Below are positions 7,999 through 13,256 of a stretch of 13,256 nucleotides of DNA, piece after piece. Both the position numbers and the translations under genes were made by a program. Below the pieces are notes generated by a model. The model was not told where the DNA came from and searched no databases. It saw only the letters and a program-made list of their open reading frames with translations. The DNA comes from Pseudobutyrivibrio sp. (lineage in GTDB: Bacteria; Bacillota; Clostridia; Lachnospirales; Lachnospiraceae), in NCBI GenBank assembly GCA_017557715.1, contig JAFYYE010000298.1, positions 1-13,256 on the forward strand, in the 5' to 3' direction. Every line of letters begins with the position of its first letter. Positions within the stretch are counted from its first letter, which is position 1.

Positions 7999-8878
7999 AG
8001 GTGCAGGAGTAGCATTAATCACTCCTTTCAATGAAGATGAGACCGTAAATTATGACATGCTTGGAACTCTTATTGATAGACAGATTGAAGGCGGAACAGA
8101 TGCAATCATTGTATGCGGCACCACAGGCGAGGCTGCTACCATGAGCGAAGAGGAGAAGCTTTCAGTAATTGAGTACACTGTAAAACGTGTGAATCACCGT
8201 GTTCCTGTAATTGCAGGTTCAGGTGCTAACAGTACACGTCTTGTTATCGATTTATCTAAGAAGATCGCATCAATTGGTGCGGATGGACTTCTTATTGTAA
8301 CACCTTTCTATAATAAGGCTACACAGGATGGTTTGTACCAGCATTATTCTACAATTGCAAGGGAAGTGGATCTTCCTATCATTATGTACAATGTACCTAG
8401 CCGTACAGGATGTAATATCCTTCCAGAGACAGCTTTGAAGCTTGCTCTTGAGTTTAAAAATATCGTAGGTATTAAGGAAGCAAGTGGAAATATTTCACAG
8501 ATTACTAAGCTTGCTAGCCTTTGCAGAGGATGCCTTGATATTTATGCTGGAAATGATGACCAGATTGTTCCTATTCTTTCACTTGGTGGAATTGGTGTTA
8601 TTTCAGTGCTTTCAAACGTTGCACCTAAAGGAACTCATGATATGGTAATGTCTTACTTAGAAGGCAATGAAGATAAGGCCCGTAGATTACAGCTTGATTA
8701 TCTTGAATTAGTTGATGCGCTTTTCTGCGAGGTAAATCCTATCCCTGTTAAATCTACTATGAATATGTTAGGATTTAATGTAGGAAGTCTTAGACTTCCA
8801 CTTACAGAGATGGAGGATCAGCATAAGGTGGCTATGAGTAAGTTGTTAAGTCGTATGCCACAGGAAATGCTTGCTTAA
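7985..8878 (+). CDS. dapA: 4-hydroxy-tetrahydrodipicolinate synthase
   Basis: Condenses pyruvate with aspartate semialdehyde, the first committed step to diaminopimelate and lysine. The 297 residues form the expected TIM-barrel: VCGTTGEAATM binds pyruvate, Y135 in IMYNVPSRTG is the conserved proton-relay tyrosine, and K164 in VGIKEASGN is the Schiff-base lysine. The frame is open further upstream, but the ATG at 7985 matches the family N-terminus (MTLFKGAGVALITPF) and has AAGGAGG at 7972-7978 with six-base spacing inside murE. Feedback sensitivity to lysine cannot be judged from the sequence. It is placed to feed dapF and murE of the same operon. Confidence 0.96.
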   Translation: MTLFKGAGVALITPFNEDETVNYDMLGTLIDRQIEGGTDAIIVCGTTGEAATMSEEEKLSVIEYTVKRVNHRVPVIAGSGANSTRLVIDLSKKIASIGADGLLIVTPFYNKATQDGLYQHYSTIAREVDLPIIMYNVPSRTGCNILPETALKLALEFKNIVGIKEASGNISQITKLASLCRGCLDIYAGNDDQIVPILSLGGIGVISVLSNVAPKGTHDMVMSYLEGNEDKARRLQLDYLELVDALFCEVNPIPVKSTMNMLGFNVGSLRLPLTEMEDQHKVAMSKLLSRMPQEMLA

Positions 8879-9554
8879 TGTGAAAAGTAATACAGAAGAT
8901 TTTTTAAAACCAAAGAATGGTCCAGTGACATTTATACTCGTGGCAATTAATATAATTGTCTTTCTTGTGCTGGAATTAATGGGAGATACAGAGGATGGTA
9001 CCTTTATGTTACTTAATGGTGCCATGAATCCGTATCTCGTTTTATATAATCATGAATGGTACCGTCTTTTTACCGCTACATTTATGCATTTTGGAATTGA
9101 TCATCTTGCAAATAACATGCTATTGTTATTTCTTCTTGGTCAGATGTTTGAACGTGCAGTGGGTACCACCAGATACGTTGGAATCTACCTAGGCTCAGGT
9201 CTGGCAGGTTCTTTTTTGTCGTTCTTTTATATGTGCTTGATGGGGAAGAATGACATTGTAGCAGGTGCTTCCGGAGCAATTTTTGGAATTGTTGGAGGCA
9301 TGATAATAGTTGTAATAGTTAATAAAGGAAAATATAAGGGGATTAGCACAAAACGAATGCTATTTATGGCAGCCCTCACTTTATATTTTGGGTTTGCAAC
9401 AGCTGGAACAGACAACGTGGGACATCTAGGAGGCTTGATAACTGGCGTTATTCTTACATTCTTTAGCTACGGAATACCAACAATTATCCACAATGTAAAG
9501 GATAGTAGAAATCACGGTTCCGTTGATTTTGAGGACGAAAATACCTATACTTAA
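8871..9554 (+). CDS. Rhomboid-family intramembrane serine protease
   Basis: A polytopic membrane protease that cleaves substrates within or next to the membrane. In 227 residues there are about six helices (near 19-37, 78-94, 101-121, 129-150, 163-178, 184-201). The catalytic pieces are complete: serine S134 in GASGAIFG, histidine H185 in NVGHLGG, and H78/N82 in the HxxxN oxyanion element, in the order of bacterial GlpG-type proteins. The start is uncertain: TTG at 8871 lies five bases after AGGA (8862-8865) and overlaps the dapA stop by eight bases, while GTG at 8880 starts just after dapA but has a long spacing. Both point to translational coupling with dapA. Its substrate, and any tie to cell-wall synthesis, is unknown. 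Confidence 0.92.
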   Translation: MLNVKSNTEDFLKPKNGPVTFILVAINIIVFLVLELMGDTEDGTFMLLNGAMNPYLVLYNHEWYRLFTATFMHFGIDHLANNMLLLFLLGQMFERAVGTTRYVGIYLGSGLAGSFLSFFYMCLMGKNDIVAGASGAIFGIVGGMIIVVIVNKGKYKGISTKRMLFMAALTLYFGFATAGTDNVGHLGGLITGVILTFFSYGIPTIIHNVKDSRNHGSVDFEDENTYT

Positions 9555-9584
9555 AATAAGAAACGTAAAAGTCGGGGGGCTATT

Positions 9585-10577
9585 ATGAAAGTAAACATTT
9601 ACTACGGCGGTAGGGGTCTACTTGAGGACCCAACACTTTATGTAATCAACAAGATGGAGCAAGTCTTGGCAGAGCTTCAGGTAGAGGTTCATATATACAA
9701 CATTTATGAACAGAAGAATGCTATTTCGATGCTACCACAGACGTTGAAGGATGCGGACGGAATCATTCTTGCGACTACGGTGGAGTGGCTTGGCATCGGA
9801 GGATATATGAATCAATTTTTGGATGCTTGCTGGCTTTATGCTGATAAGACCGCACTTGCCACTACATACATGCAGCCAGTAGTAATGTCTACAACATATG
9901 GTGAACGCGAAGCTATGGTTACGCTTGAGAACGCATGGGAAATTCTTGGAGGACTTCCATGCTCAGGTTTCTGCGGATATGTGGAGGATGTGAAAGAATT
10001 CAGAGAGAATTCTGAGTATGCTCATATTATAGAAAAGAAAGTGGAGACACTGTACAGAACAATTTCGCAGCACACTAAGGGACTTCCTACCAGCAATCAG
10101 GCAGTTACAAGAAGTATTCTTAGAACTCAGAGAATGGAGCTATCACCACAGGAAACTGAGCAGCTATCTAAGTTTGTTTCGGACGATGAATATGTACAGA
10201 CACAGAAGGCTGACATAGCTGATTTGACCAACATGTTCAGGGGTATGATGGACAAGAAACAAGAAGATGGCACGAATGAATACATAAATGATTTTGAAAT
10301 TCATTTTAAGGGTAACCCAGAGTTTGCAGCCAAGTATCTCTTTATGATAGATGGTAAGGAGAAGCCATTGTTCCTTGGAATATCAGGAGAACAGATGGAT
10401 TGTCACTACGGAAAAGAGGACAATATTGATGTTTATATGAAGTTAACAGGTAGCATCATGGATAATATTGTAGCTGGTCGTGAGACTTTCCAACGTGCTT
10501 TTTCAGTAGGAGATATGACAGCAAAGGGTAATTTTAGAACCCTTAGAACTTTAGATGATATTTTTACTTTTAATTAA
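9585..10577 (+). CDS. Flavodoxin/NADPH-FMN-reductase-like domain fused to an SCP-2 domain
   Basis: A 330-residue two-domain protein. Residues 1 to about 165 look like an NADPH-dependent FMN reductase or flavodoxin fold: MKVNIYYGGRG first strand, DADGIILATTVEW strand and loop, GYMNQFLDACW helix, QPVVMSTTYGE strand. The usual phosphate loop (GSxRxxS/T) is altered to YGGRGLLEDPT, so FMN binding is uncertain. After a charged helical linker, residues about 230-330 match the SCP-2 sterol-transfer fold, with YLFMIDGKEKPLFLGISG, DVYMKLTGSIMDNIVAGRE and GDMTAKGNFRTLRTL. SCP-2 domains have a hydrophobic cavity for lipids or acyl-CoA; bacterial roles are poorly known. No signal or membrane segment is seen. 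The ATG at 9585 follows a run of six G (9574-9579). It sits 30 bases after the rhomboid gene. Function is not known. Confidence 0.72.
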   Translation: MKVNIYYGGRGLLEDPTLYVINKMEQVLAELQVEVHIYNIYEQKNAISMLPQTLKDADGIILATTVEWLGIGGYMNQFLDACWLYADKTALATTYMQPVVMSTTYGEREAMVTLENAWEILGGLPCSGFCGYVEDVKEFRENSEYAHIIEKKVETLYRTISQHTKGLPTSNQAVTRSILRTQRMELSPQETEQLSKFVSDDEYVQTQKADIADLTNMFRGMMDKKQEDGTNEYINDFEIHFKGNPEFAAKYLFMIDGKEKPLFLGISGEQMDCHYGKEDNIDVYMKLTGSIMDNIVAGRETFQRAFSVGDMTAKGNFRTLRTLDDIFTFN

Positions 10578-10596
10578 ATAAATGGAGGATAATGTG

Positions 10597-11007
10597 ATGA
10601 AGGACAACAATTGTATTTTTTGTAAGCTTGCGAATGGAGACATTCCTACAAACTCTATTTACGAGGATAACGATTTTAAGGTAATTCTTGATGCTTCACC
10701 TGCTACAAAGGGACATGCTCTTATTTTACCAAAGAATCATTTTGCGAATTTATTTGAGATTGATGACGAGGTAGCGGCAAAAGCACTTCCTCTTGCAAGG
10801 AAAATTGCAAATAAAATGATGAAGGAATTGGGCTGTGACGGTGTTAACATCGTACAAAATAATGGTGAAGCTGCCGGGCAGACAGTTCACCATTTCCATG
10901 TACACGTTATTCCAAGATGGGCTGGTGATGGAGCCATCAACGATTGGAATCACCAGAGCTTCAGCGATGCTGAAACAGCTGAGGTTGTTAAGAAGCTGAG
11001 TTTTTAA
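10597..11007 (+). CDS. HIT-family nucleotide hydrolase
   Basis: A small cytoplasmic protein of 136 residues with the histidine triad HFHVHVI at 99-105, in which H101 should be the nucleophile that attacks the alpha-phosphate of AMP-linked substrates. The N-terminal CIFC (C6, C9) is the zinc-binding pair common in the HinT/Hit-like branch, and FKVILDASPATKGHALILPKNH is the nucleotide-binding core. An in-frame ATG lies at 10582, but GGAGG at 10584-10588 falls inside that extension and is eight bases before the ATG at 10597, which also gives the family-like N-terminus MKDNNCIFC. Likely substrates are adenosine phosphoramidates or dinucleoside polyphosphates. It is the last gene of the operon, and its 3' end overlaps murG tail to tail by 20 bases. 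Confidence 0.93.
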   Translation: MKDNNCIFCKLANGDIPTNSIYEDNDFKVILDASPATKGHALILPKNHFANLFEIDDEVAAKALPLARKIANKMMKELGCDGVNIVQNNGEAAGQTVHHFHVHVIPRWAGDGAINDWNHQSFSDAETAEVVKKLSF

Positions 11008-12052
11008 TCAAATCCATAATGACTTTATTGGCGTCCAGTAACTTGCTGGATGCCATTTTTTCTTTAATAGCTTCGCGGTTTTCAAATACGTTGTTAACGC
11101 TTGATAGCAACAACTCTCCAGTAAGTTCTTCTTCCTGAAGCACAGTTGAAAAACCTTGTTTTTCATAGCTTTCAGCATTAAGAATCTGGTCTCCACGGCT
11201 AGCTTTAGCTGAAAGAGGAATTAAAATATTAGGAATCTTAAGTGATAAAATCTCACTAATTGAATTAGCGCCTGCACGGCTAATCATAATATCAGTCATT
11301 GCGAAGATATCGTTAAGCTGTTCACTAATAAATTCATATTGTTGATAACCAGCCTTGCCAACCAAATCTTTGTTGATATTTCCTTTGCCAACAAGGTGTA
11401 CAATCTGGAACTTCTCAAGTAATTTATCTAAAGATTCCCAGACAGCATTATTAATGAAGCGAGAGCCAATACTTCCACCCATAATGAGAAGAACAGGTTT
11501 TTCATTAGTAAAGCCACAGAATGAAAGGCCAGCTTCCTTATTACCACTGAAAAGCTCCTGACGAATAGGAGAACCAGTGTGGACAGCTTTTCCTTCTGGA
11601 AGGAATTCCATTGTCTCAGGGAAGTTACAGCAAACCTTTGAAGCAAAAGGAATAGCTAATTTATTAGCAAGGCCTGGAGTCATGTCTGACTCGTGTATTA
11701 TAGCTGGAATATGCTGTCTTCCTGCAGCCATTACTACAGGAACGGAAACGAAGCCGCCCTTTGAAAAGACTACATCAGGTTTAAGATGCTTGAGAAGCTG
11801 ATTAGCTTCAGAAAAGCCCTTTATTACGCGGAATGGATCAGTGAAATTCTTCCAGTCGTGGTAGCGTCTCAGCTTACCAGAAGATATTCCATAGTAGGTA
11901 ATCCCGGCGTTTTCTACCATCTTTTTTTCAATACCGGTGTAAGAACCGATATAAAATATTTCATAACCTTCTTGTTTTAAATAAGGTACAAGAGCAAGGT
12001 TTGGAGTAACATGCCCAGCCGTGCCTCCACCTGTCATAACAATTGTTTTCAT
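10988..12052 (-). CDS. murG: UDP-GlcNAc transferase making lipid II
   Basis: Transfers GlcNAc from UDP-GlcNAc to lipid I at the inner face of the membrane, forming lipid II. The 354 residues have the GT-B two-domain layout. The N-domain has the first glycine loop TGGGTAGHVTPN (7-18) and HESDMTPGLAN at 120-130, the membrane-facing acceptor site. The C-domain has the second glycine loop GGSIGS (192-197), the donor-binding SRAGANSISE (258-267) and GDQILNA (287-293). The start has GAGGA ten or so bases upstream on the minus strand. It is separate from any murD/ftsW cluster visible here, transcribed from its own promoter and divergent from a wall hydrolase gene. Its last 20 bases overlap the HIT gene. 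Confidence 0.96.
   Translation of the reverse strand: MKTIVMTGGGTAGHVTPNLALVPYLKQEGYEIFYIGSYTGIEKKMVENAGITYYGISSGKLRRYHDWKNFTDPFRVIKGFSEANQLLKHLKPDVVFSKGGFVSVPVVMAAGRQHIPAIIHESDMTPGLANKLAIPFASKVCCNFPETMEFLPEGKAVHTGSPIRQELFSGNKEAGLSFCGFTNEKPVLLIMGGSIGSRFINNAVWESLDKLLEKFQIVHLVGKGNINKDLVGKAGYQQYEFISEQLNDIFAMTDIMISRAGANSISEILSLKIPNILIPLSAKASRGDQILNAESYEKQGFSTVLQEEELTGELLLSSVNNVFENREAIKEKMASSKLLDANKVIMDLIKNSAS
11030..11061 (+). terminator. Intrinsic terminator of the dapF-HIT operon, inside murG
   Basis: GGCGTCCAG (11030-11038) pairs with CTGGATGCC (11046-11054), nine base pairs with one G-U, around a seven-base loop. Six T (11056-11061) follow. It lies 23 bases after the HIT stop on the plus strand, yet within the antisense coding strand of murG, near its C-terminal codons. 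No comparable terminator was found for murG on the minus strand. Confidence 0.8.
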
Positions 12053-12110
12053 ATATAAATCCTCGTTATTTTATATGTGCGTAGACGACATAAAAATCGC
12101 TACAAACACT

Positions 12111-12138
12111 ATGATATCAGTACATTCACAAATGTCAA
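12111..12138 (-). promoter_or_regulatory. murG promoter
   Basis: On the minus strand TTGACA (12133-12138, perfect -35) and TATCAT (12111-12116) are separated by 16 bases. Transcription would begin near 12105, giving a leader of about 50 bases before the ATG at 12052. Confidence 0.75.
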
Positions 12139-12154
12139 ATGGCTCAAATTTGAC
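12134..12154. repeat. Inverted repeat made by the two back-to-back -35 boxes
   Basis: GTCAAAT (12134-12140) is inverted as ATTTGAC (12148-12154) around seven bases. Each arm contains most of the -35 box of one divergent promoter. It may be just the consequence of two good -35 boxes, or also an operator; the extra matching bases beyond the hexamers are one per arm. Confidence 0.5.
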
Positions 12155-12178
12155 TTTTATATGCAAGAATGTTATATT
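12150..12178 (+). promoter_or_regulatory. Promoter of the SleB-like hydrolase gene
   Basis: TTGACT (12150-12155) and TATATT (12173-12178) are separated by exactly 17 bases, close to the vegetative consensus. Transcription would begin near 12185, about 49 bases before the ATG at 12234. There is no sign of a sporulation-type promoter here, although the family is known from spores. Confidence 0.8.
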
Positions 12179-12233
12179 ATCCCTCGTAACAAGTTTGTAA
12201 TATTTTACAATGATTTGTTAAAAGTGGAGGATT

Positions 12234-13256
12234 ATGATAAGAATTAGCAATACGTTTTCTTCATTCTATACAGAGAATAAGAAATATTTCAACAAGCGAA
12301 CCATGCAGTCAGCAGCTTTATCGATGGCCATGGTGCTTTTGATCACAGGAGCTTGTGTTTCTGCCCCTGTTGAGAGAAAGGTTACAACAGACGTTAATAT
12401 CAAGCCAGCAAGTACAGCAGGCGTATTTTCTGCTGTCTCAGCAATGGAGCTCAGTGCGAGCTCATCTGATTTGGTGTTTGCATCAGCAGGTGTTTCTGTA
12501 GTTTCTGCTACATCAGACCAGGTTAAGTTTGGCGATGATATTTATGATGAATGGTCAGATAAAGTTATGGCTAAGGATATTCAGGATTACTTGTCTATTC
12601 GTGCAGAGGCTGACGCATCATCAGAGGTTATAGGAAAGCTTCGTAAAAACGACATCGCTACACTTATTGATGTATTTGATGGTTGGTACGAGATTGAATC
12701 AGGAAATGCCCATGGTTTTGTTTCAGCAGATTACTGTGTTACAGGCATTGAGGCATATGAGTATGCATTAGAAGTATGCGAAACATATGCTACCACAGAT
12801 GTTAATGGTCTTCGTATTAGAAGTGAGGCATCTGAGGATTCAAAGATTATTACAGTTGTTTCTAAGGGAACAAAGCTTGAGGTTAATGACGATGTAGAAG
12901 AAGTTGATGGCTGGGTAGCTGTTACTTCAGGAAATAAGTCAGGTTATGTAAAAGCAGACTTTGTAGATGTAGATATGGCTACAGGTGAGGCTATTACTCT
13001 TGAGGAGGAAGCCGCAGCTAAGAAGGCAGCCGAGGAAGAAGCAGCAAGAAAGGCTGCAGAGCAGGCAGCTATGGCAGAGCAGGCAAAGATTGCAGCAGCA
13101 GAAGCAGCTGCAGCAAAGCAGGCAGTTATCACATCCGCAGATGATGTTACTCTCCTTGCAGCTATTATTCAGATTGAGGCAGGAAGTGAGATGTACGAAG
13201 GACAGGTTGCAGTAGGTGCTGTCGTTATGAACCGTGTACTTAGTGGTTCATATTCA
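12234..13256 (+). CDS. Secreted SH3-domain cell-wall hydrolase, SleB-like (3' end outside window)
   Basis: The frame runs open from ATG 12234 to the right edge, 341 visible residues. A basic N-terminus (KKYFNKR) and a hydrophobic stretch at about 27-44 form a signal peptide or anchor; ITGAC resembles a lipobox but lacks the usual Leu/Val/Ile at -3. Two bacterial SH3 domains follow at about 118-170 (YLSIRAEADASSEVIG) and 190-246 (NGLRIRSEASEDSKII), expected to bind the cell wall. Residues about 257-297 are an Ala/Glu/Lys-rich, probably helical linker. From about 304 the Hydrolase_2 (PF07486) domain begins, with IIQIEAGSEMYEGQVAVGAV; E315 corresponds to the conserved family glutamate. SleB relatives cleave glycan strands as lytic transglycosylases. 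GGAGG (12226-12230) is only three bases from the ATG, unusually close; no better start is seen. It is divergent from murG. Confidence 0.88.
   Translation, partial: MIRISNTFSSFYTENKKYFNKRTMQSAALSMAMVLLITGACVSAPVERKVTTDVNIKPASTAGVFSAVSAMELSASSSDLVFASAGVSVVSATSDQVKFGDDIYDEWSDKVMAKDIQDYLSIRAEADASSEVIGKLRKNDIATLIDVFDGWYEIESGNAHGFVSADYCVTGIEAYEYALEVCETYATTDVNGLRIRSEASEDSKIITVVSKGTKLEVNDDVEEVDGWVAVTSGNKSGYVKADFVDVDMATGEAITLEEEAAAKKAAEEEAARKAAEQAAMAEQAKIAAAEAAAAKQAVITSADDVTLLAAIIQIEAGSEMYEGQVAVGAVVMNRVLSGSYS

Noticed and set aside
10940..10975. TTCAGC-GAT-GCTGAA hairpin near the end of the HIT gene as a possible murG terminator
   Set aside because: The stem is only six base pairs with a three-base loop, and there is no T run after it on the minus strand.
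12260..12370. Possible lipoprotein signal (ITGAC) in the SH3 hydrolase
   Set aside because: The position three residues before the cysteine is threonine rather than Leu/Val/Ile, so an ordinary signal peptide or anchor is more likely.
12944..13132. A minus-strand Ala/Ser-rich frame resembling a signal or membrane segment
   Set aside because: It is antisense to the same low-complexity linker; composition alone explains the hydrophobicity.
12985..13215. A plus-strand frame rich in Arg, Gln and Leu
   Set aside because: It is the shifted reading of the Ala/Glu/Lys linker codons of the SH3 hydrolase, with no ribosome site of its own.

Overview
The window looks like chromosomal DNA of a low-GC, meso-diaminopimelate-type Gram-positive anaerobe, most likely a Lachnospiraceae relative (Butyrivibrio/Pseudobutyrivibrio-like). 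This rests on A/T-rich codon use, strong GGAGG-type ribosome sites, and protein families typical of that group: oligoendopeptidase F, QueT, a TM1586-type nitroreductase and an SleB-like hydrolase with SH3 repeats. The genus is an inference from protein style, not a search result. No RNA gene, CRISPR array, insertion sequence or phage gene was seen. Both edges cut a gene.

Layout. Bases 1-2933 (+): the C-terminal half of an MFS-type transporter, oligoendopeptidase F (pepF) and a QueT-family transporter, closed by a strong bidirectional terminator shared with a convergent GNAT acetyltransferase (2977-3447, -). A divergent intergenic region with a 15-bp palindrome leads to a nitroreductase-family protein (3631-4440, +) with its own terminator. 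Bases 4666-5522 (-) hold an AraC-family regulator split by an apparent one-base frameshift in a T run.

Bases 5691-11007 (+) form a tight probable operon: dapF, murE, dapA, a rhomboid protease, a flavodoxin-like/SCP-2 fusion protein and a HIT-family hydrolase. dapA makes the dihydrodipicolinate precursor, dapF makes meso-diaminopimelate, and murE (with the DNPR motif of diaminopimelate-adding enzymes) attaches it to UDP-MurNAc-dipeptide. The first half of the operon is therefore a precursor-to-peptidoglycan module; the link of the last three genes to it is not evident.

Bases 10988-12052 (-) encode MurG, which makes lipid II. Its 3' end overlaps the HIT gene tail to tail, and the best terminator for the HIT operon lies inside the murG coding region. 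MurG is divergent from a secreted SleB-like cell-wall hydrolase (12234 to the right edge, +). The two well-formed promoters stand back to back with -35 boxes 11 bp apart, forming an inverted repeat, so a wall-building and a wall-cutting gene share one control region.

Most of the window is ordinary core metabolism. The points worth a second look are the shared murG/hydrolase promoter region, the antisense-embedded terminator, the flavodoxin/SCP-2 fusion, the broken AraC gene, and a 12-mer repeated in two 5' leaders. I do not see a clearly new multi-gene system.
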